A DNA stretch of 64,000 nucleotides from Devosia sp. XK-2 (GCF_037113415.1 NZ_CP146608.1:3737000-3800999); one strand, 5' to 3'. Positions 19,607-28,440 are shown, counted from the stretch's first letter. Made by a program: numbers and translations. Notes: generated by a model not told the origin, from the sequence alone.

Positions 19607-20464
19607 ATTCGTCCGTCGCTGGAATCGCTTCGGATATTCGAGGTCTGCGTCGCGGCGGGCAGCTTTGTCAGCGCCGCCGACCGGCTTGCCTTGACGCCTG
19701 CGGCGGTGAGCCTGCGCATCCGCACGCTTGAGGCCGAACTCGGACAGGCCTTGTTCACCCGTGTCGGCCGCCGGGTGGTACCGACCGCGGCCGCGGTCGC
19801 ATTGGCCGGTCAGATCCGTCGCGCCCTCAATAATATCAACGACGCGGTCGGCGCCTTTCAGGCGGCCGCAGCGCCCATTCGCGTCACCGCGCCCCCGACC
19901 TTTGCCGGTCGCTGGCTGGCCCCGCGTCTGGCGAGCTACCAGGCCCATGGCAATGCGACCATTGCGCTCGATATTTCTTCGGACCTGCGGGACTCGTCCG
20001 ACTTCGATGTCGCGATCCGGACTGGCCGGGGCGGTTGGGACGGGCTAGACGAATATGCCCTGATGCCGGTCGATGTAACGCCTATGCTGGCGCCATCGCT
20101 GCTGGCCGGCCGCTCACTGGCCAATGCTGGGGACCTGGCCGATTTCGATCTCTTGCCGCATCCCGATTGGGGCAAGTGGTTCGCCCGGGCCGAATGCCCC
20201 ATGCCTGCCGATCTTCGCTTTGTCGGCGTCGATTTTTCCATTTTCGAACTCATCGCCAATGCGGCCACATCCGCCATGGGCGTCGCACTGCTCTCGCCCG
20301 TCCTGTTCCGGCCGCTCCTGGATAGCGGGCAACTGGTGGCGCCATTGGACACGGTGCTGAAGGGGCCCGATTGGTACTTTGCGCTGATCCGCGAGGGCGA
20401 TCAGCGGCTGGGGCCGCGTGCCTTTTGCGACTGGCTGCGCCAGGAGGTCGGGCAAACCGCCTGA
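19607..20464 (+). CDS. LysR family regulator with probable ATT start
   Basis: About 285 aa. The HTH (RIFEVCVAAGSFVSAADRL and onward) is complete only if translation starts at ATT 19607. AAGGAG lies eight bases upstream of that ATT, and no ATG, GTG or TTG exists in frame between the upstream stop (19589) and the HTH. The first standard start is TTG 19691, inside the recognition helix, and would destroy the DNA-binding domain. The effector domain from about residue 88 is intact. It is divergent from phzF, its likely target. The initiation region closely resembles that of infC in this window. A sequencing error (ATG read as ATT) is the alternative. Confidence 0.82.
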   Translation: MRPSLESLRIFEVCVAAGSFVSAADRLALTPAAVSLRIRTLEAELGQALFTRVGRRVVPTAAAVALAGQIRRALNNINDAVGAFQAAAAPIRVTAPPTFAGRWLAPRLASYQAHGNATIALDISSDLRDSSDFDVAIRTGRGGWDGLDEYALMPVDVTPMLAPSLLAGRSLANAGDLADFDLLPHPDWGKWFARAECPMPADLRFVGVDFSIFELIANAATSAMGVALLSPVLFRPLLDSGQLVAPLDTVLKGPDWYFALIREGDQRLGPRAFCDWLRQEVGQTA

Positions 20465-20510
20465 TAGAGCAGGCCATTTGCGGGCCGTCAGGGTCGAGTG
20501 CCGGTCCGGT

Positions 20511-22034
20511 CTAGACCCGGTTGACGCCCGGCATGCCGTCCAGCACGGCAAATTCCTGGAATTTTGCCGCCGTCGCCGCGGGGTCCTTGCGGTCGGAAAT
20601 AGCCATCAGCTCCACCCGCGCCTGGTCGCTCGACAGATGCAGCAGGCAATAGCCATGCTTTCGTGCCTCGCCGAACTTGATATGCGGGTTTTCCGCCATC
20701 ACCGTCGCCAAGGCACTGGCCGATGGCGGGTTGGAGGTGATCGAGCCGGTGACGAATTCGCTGGCCACCAATGCACCATCGGCCGCCTGCACATCGGCGG
20801 CATAGAAGGCGTGCAGATCCCCTCCGATCACCAATGGATTGGCGATACCCGCCCCCCGCATACTCGCCAGCAGCCGCTCACGGCCCGAGCGATAATGGTC
20901 CCAGCCATCATCGCTATAGCGGGTGCCCGGCCCCAGTTCGAGATCGCGCGCGGACAGCAGCGTTGTTTGCCCGATGATCGACCACTTGGCATCGCTCGCC
21001 TGCATGGTGCGGTCGAACCACGCCTCCTGTTCACGACCAAGCATGGAATAGCGATCCGGATCGGCCGGCTGCGGTGCGCCCGGCGCCGGATGGCGGTATT
21101 GCCGCGCATCGAGCAGCGTCAGGTCAACGAGATTGCCGAAGCGATGATGGCCATAGATGCGCAGGGCGTCGAAATTGGGTGCCGCCGATGGCGGCACCGG
21201 CATATGCTCATACCAGGCCTGATAGGCGGCGGCCCGGCGCTTGAGGAAAGCGGCGCGGTTGCGATCGCTGGGCGAGGCATCGCCCCCATAATTGTCGACC
21301 ACCTCGTGGTCGTCCCAGGTCGCGAGCCACGGAAAGGCCGCATGGGCCGCCTGCAAATCCGGGTCGGACTTATAAAGCGCATAGCGGTCGCGATATTCGA
21401 ATAGCAGCGACGGTGCCCCAGTGCCGTGCGAGCGCACATGCTGGGCCCCATAGCTCTTTTCATAGATGTAGTCGCCCAGATGCACGACCAGGTCGAGATC
21501 GCGCGCCGCCATGTCGCGATAGGCGCTATACCAGCCCTGCTCATATTGCTGGCAGGCGGCAAAGGCGAGGCTGAAGCGGCCATTGGCAGCCTCGGGCGCC
21601 GGCGCGGTCCGGGTACGCCCTACCGGGCTCAGCGCATCGCCGCAGCGAAAGCGGTAGAAATACCAGCGATCGGGCGCCAGCCCCTCCACTTCAACATGCA
21701 CTGAATGGGCCCATTCCTGGCGAGCGCTGGCGATCCCCGCCTGTTCGACCAGGGCGAAGGTTTCATCTGAGGCAATTTCCCAGGCCACATCCAGGGGCGG
21801 ATGCTGCGGCAAAGGCGCAAAGGAAAAGGGATCGGCCATATCGGGTTCGGCATCGGCAAAGATCAACCGCGTCCACAGGACAATACTGGTTGGCGTGGGG
21901 GTGCCGGACGCGACACCCAGGGCAAAGGGATCGCGGTCGAACCGCGCTGCTCGCACCGACCCCAGCATCGGCCAGACCGCTGCTGCCGCCAGTCCCGAGG
22001 CCAGAAAATGCCGCCGGCTGAGAGGGGAACCCAT
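20511..22034 (-). CDS. PhoD family alkaline phosphatase (Tat-exported)
   Basis: 507-aa calcium/iron-type phosphatase or phosphodiesterase exported by Tat (SRRHFLAS at residues 5-12). PhoD signatures are present: HLGDYIYEKSYG, TWDDHEVVDNYGGD, KWSIIGQTTLLSAR and IGGDLHAF supply the metal ligands. Start chosen at ATG 22034 with GGAGA five bases upstream. An ATG at 22046 adds four residues. It probably releases phosphate from phosphodiesters or monoesters in the periplasm. No Pho box was recognised, and the neighbours do not suggest a phosphate operon. Confidence 0.9.
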   Translation of the reverse strand: MGSPLSRRHFLASGLAAAAVWPMLGSVRAARFDRDPFALGVASGTPTPTSIVLWTRLIFADAEPDMADPFSFAPLPQHPPLDVAWEIASDETFALVEQAGIASARQEWAHSVHVEVEGLAPDRWYFYRFRCGDALSPVGRTRTAPAPEAANGRFSLAFAACQQYEQGWYSAYRDMAARDLDLVVHLGDYIYEKSYGAQHVRSHGTGAPSLLFEYRDRYALYKSDPDLQAAHAAFPWLATWDDHEVVDNYGGDASPSDRNRAAFLKRRAAAYQAWYEHMPVPPSAAPNFDALRIYGHHRFGNLVDLTLLDARQYRHPAPGAPQPADPDRYSMLGREQEAWFDRTMQASDAKWSIIGQTTLLSARDLELGPGTRYSDDGWDHYRSGRERLLASMRGAGIANPLVIGGDLHAFYAADVQAADGALVASEFVTGSITSNPPSASALATVMAENPHIKFGEARKHGYCLLHLSSDQARVELMAISDRKDPAATAAKFQEFAVLDGMPGVNRV

Positions 22035-22212
22035 ATGTGTCTCCATGGTCGAACACGTGTCGCCACGGCTTTGGCCATAGCCGGTGACATTGACATGACA
22101 AATTGCCGATCCTGCTGCGCCGGGGCCAATATCTGCGTCCAAAAGGAAATAAGGCGCGAGCGAGGTCGTCACATGATCACCGGTGAAACAGGGTGACCGA
22201 GGCCCTGAACCT

Positions 22213-22785
22213 TCAGTCTGCCTCCGGCTGGTTGGACAGGATTGCCCGAAGACAGCAGAAAACATATTCGGAGAGGTGCGTCGCCGGCATCTCGACAATC
22301 GGCGGCAATCGCAGGACATAGCGAGTCATGGCGAACCCCAAAAGCACGCTCGATACTGCACTCAGGGTTTGCGGTTCGGTGCGCTCATTGGCCAGTGCCG
22401 GGACAACTTGCGTTGCAAAGACTGTGCGCAGCCTGGTGGCGGAAGGCTCATGCGAGGGAGCCGAACGCAATAGGGCCTGAAAACGCGCGCCTGTTTCCCG
22501 ATCCTCCCAAATCGCAACGAAATGGGCAGCAAGGCGCCTTGCCGTCTCCTCCGGTGACAACCCACTCACGTCGGGCAGGCGCAGGTTGAATTCGCTGGCT
22601 TCGGCGAACAATCCGTCCTTGCTGCCAAAATAGCGCATGATGAGTGCCGGGTCGCAATTGGCTCCCTCAGCGATATCGCGAACGGACACGCCGTCAAAGC
22701 CGCGTTCGGCGAATAGGCTTTTGGCGGTCTCAAAAATGCGCGCCCGCGTGCGTTCGGACTTCGATGGGGCCAGGCTTTGCGTCAT
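22213..22785 (-). CDS. TetR family transcriptional repressor
   Basis: 190-aa TetR-type regulator with its N-terminal HTH at about residues 12-58 (GVSVRDIAEGANCDPALIMRYFGSKDGLF split by the turn) and a helical ligand-binding C-terminal domain. It is divergent from the membrane-protein/HupE operon. The intervening 80 bases hold two perfect 14-bp palindromes that are its likely operators, one near each start, so it probably represses both itself and the operon. Confidence 0.92.
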   Translation of the reverse strand: MTQSLAPSKSERTRARIFETAKSLFAERGFDGVSVRDIAEGANCDPALIMRYFGSKDGLFAEASEFNLRLPDVSGLSPEETARRLAAHFVAIWEDRETGARFQALLRSAPSHEPSATRLRTVFATQVVPALANERTEPQTLSAVSSVLLGFAMTRYVLRLPPIVEMPATHLSEYVFCCLRAILSNQPEAD

Positions 22786-22797
22786 GCCGGCATTTTT

Positions 22798-22811
22798 TCA
22801 ACATTTGTTGA
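22798..22811. promoter_or_regulatory. TetR operator 1 (TCAACATTTGTTGA)
   Basis: Perfect 14-bp palindrome 12 bases upstream of the tetR start. It shares the half-site TCAACA with the second palindrome 25 bases away, so both are probably bound by the same TetR protein. Confidence 0.7.
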
Positions 22812-22836
22812 CAAACGCAAGTGGCCATCATAAAAG

Positions 22837-22850
22837 TCAACAAGTGTTGA
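22837..22850. promoter_or_regulatory. TetR operator 2 (TCAACAAGTGTTGA)
   Basis: Perfect 14-bp palindrome with the same TCAACA half-site as operator 1, centred 39 bases from it. It ends 15 bases before the chosen start of the membrane-protein gene, where bound repressor would block its promoter or 5' leader. Confidence 0.7.
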
Positions 22851-22865
22851 ACAATGGAGTTCGTC

Positions 22866-24041
22866 ATGTCGTCAAAGCTTGCCTCCGCACTGACCGTCCT
22901 GTCTTGCATCTTCACCCTCATCGCCGCGGCCATCGTTCTGGTCGGACCCTTTGCGGCAGCACTCATTGCCGCAATCAGCGCTATCGCCTTTGCTGCCTGG
23001 CTCTGGACATATGATGTGGGCGAGGCCGAAACCCGTAACCTGCTCTCGCCCTATCTCGCCATTCCGCCGCTCTTTGTCGCGCTGTCCGCGGCACGCTATG
23101 CCGGCGGCTGGGTGGAACTGCTGGCAACCCACTACGTCGGCCTGTTCAGCCCGGCCTTCGCCTTCACAGGCTCGAACTGGTTCGTGCTCCTGGTTTGCAC
23201 TCCGGCGACGGTGATTCTTTTCGGCGGGTATTTGCTGAGCCGGCGCGCACCCATGGGCCGATATATGGCCTGGTGGGCGGCGCTCTACGCGGTGTCCGAG
23301 GGCGTTGTGCAATTGGCCGGCGGCTTTGCCGCAGACGCCGGACCGCTGGTCCTGGTCTCGGCCACATTGAGTCTGGCGCTTATTGGGGTCGGATTGGTGC
23401 TTTTGCAGCGGCTATTGGCGCCCAAAGCCGCTAGAGTTGAGGTTCCGCCTCCGCTCAGCGATCGCCAGCGCCTGCTCTGGGCCGCCCTCTTTGTCGCATC
23501 GGTCGGTGTTTACAGCGCCACCCTTCTCACCCAGGCAGGGCCGCTGCCCGTTTTCATCGTAGGTGGCTCCATGCTGGGCGGCATTATCGGCTGGTGGCTC
23601 ACCACTTCTCGGGTTCCCGCCGACCCCTCCTGGTCGGTGCCGCTTTTCCTCCTGCTGCTCACCCTCTTCTACATTCACGTGGGTGAAGAGGCCCTGACCA
23701 ACTTCAATGGCATGATCGCGGAAATCTCCGGCCAGCCCTGGAGCGACTACGACTTTATGATCCTGATTGGCCTGATCGGTCCCGTGGTCTGGTTTTTTGC
23801 CGCCTGGAGCCTATGGAAGCGGCAGGCAATCGGCAATTTCATCTTCTGGTTCCTGATCGTGGGGATGATTCTGGGTGAGCCGACCCATCTCATCGTCTTT
23901 CCCATCCGGCGGATGATGATGCTGGATAGTGGCTACGAATATTTCTCAGGCATGTATACGGCGCTCTTTCCCATGATTCCGGCGATCCTGGCGCTGGTTC
24001 GGATCACGCGTGATCATCGCATTGGAAAGGTCGCTTCATGA
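22866..24041 (+). CDS. Multi-pass membrane protein with HxxEE-like motif
   Basis: 391-aa hydrophobic protein with roughly 9-11 membrane segments. I do not recognise a named family with certainty. Two conserved-looking polar patches sit in or next to membrane segments: YIHVGEEALTNFNGM (an H-x2-E-E motif, as in the HXXEE membrane family) near residues 270-284, and GEPTHLIVFP near residues 337-346. Such His/Glu sets suggest a metal site. Start chosen at ATG 22866 with GGAG six bases upstream. ATG 22854 is possible. It overlaps the HupE/UreJ gene by ATGA and is under the divergent TetR, so the two probably act together. Confidence 0.72.
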   Translation: MSSKLASALTVLSCIFTLIAAAIVLVGPFAAALIAAISAIAFAAWLWTYDVGEAETRNLLSPYLAIPPLFVALSAARYAGGWVELLATHYVGLFSPAFAFTGSNWFVLLVCTPATVILFGGYLLSRRAPMGRYMAWWAALYAVSEGVVQLAGGFAADAGPLVLVSATLSLALIGVGLVLLQRLLAPKAARVEVPPPLSDRQRLLWAALFVASVGVYSATLLTQAGPLPVFIVGGSMLGGIIGWWLTTSRVPADPSWSVPLFLLLLTLFYIHVGEEALTNFNGMIAEISGQPWSDYDFMILIGLIGPVVWFFAAWSLWKRQAIGNFIFWFLIVGMILGEPTHLIVFPIRRMMMLDSGYEYFSGMYTALFPMIPAILALVRITRDHRIGKVAS

Positions 24042-24595
24042 AACCGTTTCTCATTATTCTGGCCCTTGTCTGGTCAACGCCGGCTTTCGCCCATGGCTTT
24101 GCGGGCAGCGGCATTATCCACCCTTTGACCGGGCTCGATCACATGTTGGCGATGGTGGCGGTTGGCGCATGGAGCGCCCAATTGGGCGGGGCCGCCCTAT
24201 GGCGCGTACCAGTGGCATTCCTGTTCGCGATGCTGGTGGGGGGCGCTGTGGGCATGGTCGGGCTCGCGGTGGGCGGCATGGAGGCCACGATTGCCAGCTC
24301 CGTTCTGCTGCTTGGCGTCGCGATCACCTGGGCACGACCCGTCGCGCTTCCTGTTGCACTGACGGCCACCCTCGCATTCGGCTTTGCCCATGGGCATGCC
24401 CATGGTGCGGAAATGCCGCTGTCGATAAGTCCTGCCCTCTATGTCCTGGGATTCCTGCTGACCACCGCCGGGCTGCATGTGATCGGTCTGGTTGGTGCCG
24501 CTTTGATCATCGAGCGGGGGCCTTCTGGCATGCGCCTTCTGCGCGGCGCCGGAGGGGTGGCCGCCATTATCGGAAGCGTCATGCTGCTGGCCTGA
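24038..24595 (+). CDS. HupE/UreJ family metal permease
   Basis: 185-aa membrane protein with a cleavable signal peptide (about residues 1-18, ending PAFA, new N-terminus His-Gly-Phe). The HupE/UreJ metal motifs are present: HPLTGLDHMLAMVAVG and FGFAHGHAHGAEM. About six membrane helices. The family imports nickel, or cobalt in some members. No urease or hydrogenase genes are nearby, unlike the classic context. It is coupled by a 4-bp overlap to the preceding membrane protein. Confidence 0.88.
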   Translation: MKPFLIILALVWSTPAFAHGFAGSGIIHPLTGLDHMLAMVAVGAWSAQLGGAALWRVPVAFLFAMLVGGAVGMVGLAVGGMEATIASSVLLLGVAITWARPVALPVALTATLAFGFAHGHAHGAEMPLSISPALYVLGFLLTTAGLHVIGLVGAALIIERGPSGMRLLRGAGGVAAIIGSVMLLA

Positions 24596-24720
24596 ATTCG
24601 CGTTTGGGCGCCGCGCTGAAGAGCCGCCGTGTCTCACGGCGCGCTCACACCGCGCAGACCACTCAATTGCCGCCAATCTATTCGTAATATCAATACTATA
24701 GCACTGCCATGAGCGGTGCC

Positions 24721-24755
24721 AAAAAAGCAAAAAGGGTCCCGAAGGACCCTTTGCA
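24721..24755 (-). terminator. Intrinsic terminator after tRNA-Gly
   Basis: On the minus strand a stem AAAGGGTCC/GGACCCTTT with a TTCG loop is followed by a T-rich run (TTGCTTTTTT). It lies about 26 bases downstream of the tRNA 3' end. Confidence 0.85.
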
Positions 24756-24780
24756 CCAAGGCTTGCGATACCTTGGAAAC

Positions 24781-24855
24781 TGGAGCGGGCGATGGGATTC
24801 GAACCCACGACCCTAACCTTGGCAAGGTTATGCTCTACCCCTGAGCTACACCCGC
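24781..24855 (-). tRNA. tRNA-Gly (anticodon GCC)
   Basis: Reading the minus strand from 24855: a 7-bp acceptor stem (GCGGGTG pairs with CGCCCGC with one G-U), the D arm GTAGCTCAGGGGTAGAGC, an anticodon loop with GCC in CCTTGCCAAGG, the TPsiC arm with GGTTCGAATCC, then discriminator U and an encoded CCA (24781-24783). A terminator follows directly, so it is a single-gene unit. No att-like duplication of the 3' end was seen, so no integrated element is indicated. Confidence 0.97.
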
Positions 24856-25050
24856 GCTCCGTCTCGCAGCACTTGTAAGTGCGGCGACGGGCGCTATATG
24901 CCCAATCGCTGATCCGATTGCAACCCGGTTTTTTGACGATTTGTCTTTCTTGCTTAAACCTGTGGGAATCGGGGCTTGCCAGTTGGGCATTCGCGGGCGC
25001 AAAAAGGCCGCGAATGCTGCCTTTCCTGCCCAGTCGAAGAGTGGAAAACC

Positions 25051-26004
25051 ATGACCTTGTCTTTTGATGGCGCCCCTGCCGCCGCCCCGGTGCCCGCCGA
25101 CTTGATCCGGGAGGGCACCGATGCCGGCTTTAAAGCCGATGTTATCGATGCCTCGCTCGACGTGCCCGTGCTCGTCGATTTCTGGGCGCCCTGGTGCGGG
25201 CCCTGCCGCCAGCTTGGGCCCGCCATCGAAAAGGTCGTCACCGAAAAGGCCGGCCAGATCAAACTGGTCAAGATCAATATCGACGAGCATCCCCAGATTG
25301 CCGGTCAGCTCGGGGTGCAATCCATTCCGGCCGTCTTTGCCTTTGCCGGTGGCCGCCCGGTCGACGGCTTCATGGGCGCAATGCCCGAAGGCGAAGTGCG
25401 CCGCTTTGCCGAAAAGCTGATTGCCGCCGCTTCTGCCGCGGGTGGTGCTCAGCCCAATGGTGGCGATTCGCTCGAGGCCCAGATCGCCCAGGCCAACGAG
25501 GCCGCAAAGGCGGCGGTGGCCGCCGGTGACCTGGGCCAGGCCGCCCAGATTTTCGGCATGGTGCTGCAGCATGCGCCGGACAATGCCGAGGCCCTGATCG
25601 GCCTGGCCGGCGTCTATGTCAGCGCCGGCGAGATCGACCAGGCCAAGGCCACGCTCGATCTGGTGCCCGAGGACAAGCGCAACGGCGATGCCTATATCGC
25701 CCATAGCCATGCCATTCGCCTCAAGGAAGAGGCGGCCGGCCTCTCCGAAGCGGCCACCCTGGAAGCGGCCATTGCCGCCGATCCGGACGATCATCAGTCC
25801 CGGCTCGACCTGGCTGTAGTCCTCAATGCCGAAGGCAAGCGCCTGGAGGCCGCCGAGGCCCTGGTCGCCAGCTTCAAGCGCGACCGGGCATGGAACGACG
25901 AAGCGGCGCGCAAGAAGCTGCTTGAATTCTTCGAAGCTTGGGGCCCCAAGGACCCCGCCACGCTCAAGGGGCGTCGCCTCCTTTCGGCGGTGCTCTTTTC
26001 CTGA
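25051..26004 (+). CDS. Thioredoxin with TPR extension (CnoX/YbbN type)
   Basis: 317-aa protein. The thioredoxin domain at about residues 20-130 has an intact WCGPC active site (C49, C52). A long Ala-rich helical C-terminus with TPR-like repeats runs from about 150 to the end. This matches the YbbN/CnoX co-chaperone architecture. Members with an active CxxC can also reduce disulfides. Start at ATG 25051, after the ATP-like purine run GTGGAAAACC. The open frame upstream is not family-like. It starts an operon with the LON-domain and Trm112 genes. Confidence 0.9.
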   Translation: MTLSFDGAPAAAPVPADLIREGTDAGFKADVIDASLDVPVLVDFWAPWCGPCRQLGPAIEKVVTEKAGQIKLVKINIDEHPQIAGQLGVQSIPAVFAFAGGRPVDGFMGAMPEGEVRRFAEKLIAAASAAGGAQPNGGDSLEAQIAQANEAAKAAVAAGDLGQAAQIFGMVLQHAPDNAEALIGLAGVYVSAGEIDQAKATLDLVPEDKRNGDAYIAHSHAIRLKEEAAGLSEAATLEAAIAADPDDHQSRLDLAVVLNAEGKRLEAAEALVASFKRDRAWNDEAARKKLLEFFEAWGPKDPATLKGRRLLSAVLFS

Positions 26005-26017
26005 CAGGATATCCTGA

Positions 26018-26686
26018 ATGCCAAAGCGCCCGACCAGCCCCGCAGAGCTGCCCAAATCCGTTCCGGTCTTTCCGCTGAGCGGCGCGCTGCTATTGCCTTA
26101 CGCGCACCGTCCGCTCAATATTTTCGAGCCGCGTTACATCGAGATGGTTGACGCCGCCCTGCGTGGGGACCGGCTGATCGGGCTGATTCAGCCCGAAGAC
26201 ACCAGCGAGGAGAGCCCCAAGGGTCGCGCCCCGCTGCAATCGGTGGGGTGCCTGGGGCGCCTCACCCATTTCGAGGAAAGCGGCGATGGCCGCTATTTCA
26301 TTATTCTCGAAGGGGTCACCCGCTTCCGCCTGCTCCATGAGTTGACCGTGATGACCCCCTATCGGCAATGCGTGATTTCTGCCGAAGGCTATGAGGCCGA
26401 TTTTTCCCGCAATCACGGCGAGGACGCGGTCGATCGCGCCCGCTTCGTCAAGATGATGCGCGACTATGCCGAATTCGCCAATTTCGAGCTCAATTGGGAA
26501 GAGATCGAATCGACCGGCACCGCGGATCTGGTCAATTTCTGCTGCATGGTTTCGCCCTATGGGGCGGCGGAAAAGCAGGTTTTGCTCGAAGCCAAAACCC
26601 TCGAAGAGCGCGCCGAGACGCTAATCGCCATGACCGAATATGAAATGGCGCGCGGCGGCACGGACGGCGCCGCGCCGCTCAATTGA
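26018..26686 (+). CDS. LON substrate-binding domain protein
   Basis: 222 aa made of a single Lon N-terminal (PUA-like) domain: the opening VPVFPLSGALLLPYAHRPLN and NIFEPRYIEMV are diagnostic. There is no AAA or protease domain, so it is the stand-alone form whose role is undefined. It starts 13 bases after the thioredoxin stop and overlaps the next gene's ATG (TGATG), which suggests co-translation. Confidence 0.9.
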   Translation: MPKRPTSPAELPKSVPVFPLSGALLLPYAHRPLNIFEPRYIEMVDAALRGDRLIGLIQPEDTSEESPKGRAPLQSVGCLGRLTHFEESGDGRYFIILEGVTRFRLLHELTVMTPYRQCVISAEGYEADFSRNHGEDAVDRARFVKMMRDYAEFANFELNWEEIESTGTADLVNFCCMVSPYGAAEKQVLLEAKTLEERAETLIAMTEYEMARGGTDGAAPLN

Positions 26687-26916
26687 TGGCCGAGCCCCCC
26701 ACCGGGCCCGAGCCGCGCCACGTCGTGGCACCGCAAATGCTCGAAATGCTGGTCTGCCCGTTGACCAAGACCCGGCTGACCCTCACGGCCGACAGGACCG
26801 AGCTGATCTCGGTCGCCGCGCGGCTGGCCTTTCCCATCCGCAAGGGTGTGCCCCTGCTCAGCATCGAAGAAGCCCGCAACGTGGACCCCGAGGAAATCCA
26901 GCACCACTCGCGATAG
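26686..26916 (+). CDS. Trm112 family protein
   Basis: 76-aa small protein. It contains LEMLVCPLTKTRLTL and AFPIRKGVPLL, the signature of Trm112/YcaR zinc-ribbon-like proteins. Only one Cys is in the first motif, so the zinc site is incomplete as in many bacterial members. Trm112 proteins activate methyltransferases in other organisms. The bacterial partner is not known here. It is the last gene of the thioredoxin/LON operon and convergent with the UbiH-type gene. Confidence 0.88.
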   Translation: MAEPPTGPEPRHVVAPQMLEMLVCPLTKTRLTLTADRTELISVAARLAFPIRKGVPLLSIEEARNVDPEEIQHHSR

Positions 26917-26931
26917 GGTGGACTGACCGTT

Positions 26932-28158
26932 CTAGATCGGCATGCCGCTGAGCAGTTTTGGGGCGCCGCTACCGACACCCGCTGCGGCCCGGATCAAAGC
27001 GGATTTGACCGGACCGGCGCGATCGACAAGGCCCAGTCCGAAATCGCGCAGGGCCCGAACGGGGGCCACATCATTAGAAAACAGCCGGTTCATTCCGTCG
27101 GTGACCATGGCCATGGAGGCGGTGTCGAGGCGCCGCCAGCTCTGATAGCGCGCCAGCACATCCGGTCCGCCATGATCGAGGCCGAGGCGCAGGGCCTCCA
27201 CCAGCACTTCGGCCAATGCCGCCACATCCTTGAGCCCCAGATTGAGCCCCTGGCCGGCAATGGGATGTACCACATGGGCCGCATCGCCGATCAGCGCCAG
27301 GCGCGGGCCGATAAAGCTCCGTGCCAATTGCAGGCGCAGCGGAAAGCCCATGAGCTTGTCCTCGAGCGTAACGCGGCCCAGAACCGATCCCATCGCTGCC
27401 TCGATTTCCGCGGCCAGATCGTCCGGCGCCATGGCTAGCAAGCGCGGCGCATCGGCGCTGGTTTCCGTCCAGACCAGAGAGGAGCGATTTCCGGGCAATG
27501 GCAGGCTGGCAAAGGGGCCGGCGGGCCGGAAATGTTCGTAAGCCACCCCCTCATGGCTCAATTCGTGCGCAATGGTCGCCACCAGGCCCGTCTGGCCGTA
27601 ATCGTGGCCGACGGTTCCGATACCTGCGCGCTTGCGCAGATTGGATTGCGCTCCGTCGGCGGCCACGATCAGGGGCGCCACAAGCATGCGGCCATCAGCC
27701 AGGGCAAGTCGCCCCGATGCACCCTCGGCGGCCCAATCGGTAATTTCGGCGGGCGCTACAACGGTAATCGCATTCTCCACCGCCGCCATCAGCGCAGTGC
27801 TGCTGGCCTGGTTGGGCACCATATGGGCGAAAGGCTCGCCCGGCGCCACATCCCCGTCAAAGCTGAGGAAAAGCGGCCGCGACAGGTCGTTCCTGCCCGA
27901 ATCGGTAATCTGCATGCGCGCAATGGGCTGGGATTGGCCTTCCATGTCCTTCCAGACGCCCAGCGCCTCGAATATGCGGCGCACGCCCGCAGCTATGGCC
28001 GAGGCGCGATTGTCGCGTGGCACCGAGAGCGGCCGGCGGTCCACCAGGGCGACATCGATACCGGGCGCCGAACGGACCAGTGCCAACGCCAGGGTCATGC
28101 CCACAGGGCCACCCCCTACAATGATAACGTCATGCCGCTGCGCGCCGGGATGGGACAT
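26932..28158 (-). CDS. UbiH/UbiF/COQ6 family FAD monooxygenase
   Basis: 408-aa class A flavoprotein hydroxylase, likely for one ring hydroxylation in ubiquinone synthesis. The FAD dinucleotide fold GGGPVGMTLAL lies near residues 16-26, a DG-type region (VAADGAQSNLRKR) mid-protein, and the GD motif ALIGDAAHVVHPIAGQGLNL near residue 280. Start at ATG 28158 with AAGGAG seven bases upstream. A longer frame is open to 28236 but lacks a good site. Which of UbiH, UbiF, UbiI or UbiL it matches needs a phylogeny. Confidence 0.88.
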   Translation of the reverse strand: MSHPGAQRHDVIIVGGGPVGMTLALALVRSAPGIDVALVDRRPLSVPRDNRASAIAAGVRRIFEALGVWKDMEGQSQPIARMQITDSGRNDLSRPLFLSFDGDVAPGEPFAHMVPNQASSTALMAAVENAITVVAPAEITDWAAEGASGRLALADGRMLVAPLIVAADGAQSNLRKRAGIGTVGHDYGQTGLVATIAHELSHEGVAYEHFRPAGPFASLPLPGNRSSLVWTETSADAPRLLAMAPDDLAAEIEAAMGSVLGRVTLEDKLMGFPLRLQLARSFIGPRLALIGDAAHVVHPIAGQGLNLGLKDVAALAEVLVEALRLGLDHGGPDVLARYQSWRRLDTASMAMVTDGMNRLFSNDVAPVRALRDFGLGLVDRAGPVKSALIRAAAGVGSGAPKLLSGMPI

Positions 28159-28383
28159 ATCGATCTCCTTGCCGCCCATTGTCCGCTCTGGCCGTCCGGG
28201 AGGCAAGCGCGTCATTGCCGCGGCAAAAATGCACAAAATATAGGCGTATTGAAATTTCGGCCAAGCAAGTGGTTACTATTTGGGCATTTGTACGCTGCCT
28301 TGGAGTTGCCACAAATCAGCCGGAAATGCTCCCGACTCACTAAGGCATTGTAAATATTGGATTTATATCCAGAAGACCCAGTT

Positions 28384-28398
28384 TGGCACGGCTCTTGA
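28384..28398 (+). promoter_or_regulatory. Sigma-54-like promoter of first glnK-amtB
   Basis: TGGCACGGCTCTTGA: GG at -24 and ten bases to a TTGA in place of the consensus TTGC at -12. It is 43 bases before the glnK ATG. The second glnK has the same TGGCACG-N4-TTGA layout. NtrC/RpoN control of glnK-amtB is well known in proteobacteria. Confidence 0.65.
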
Positions 28399-28440
28399 GT
28401 CCAGTGGTGCATCGGACACCCAAGGCAGAAAGGGGCAAGC

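Noticed and set aside
24756..24900. tRNA-Gly as an integration site for a mobile element
   Set aside because: No duplicated 3' tRNA end, integrase or foreign-looking gene cluster is seen on either side.
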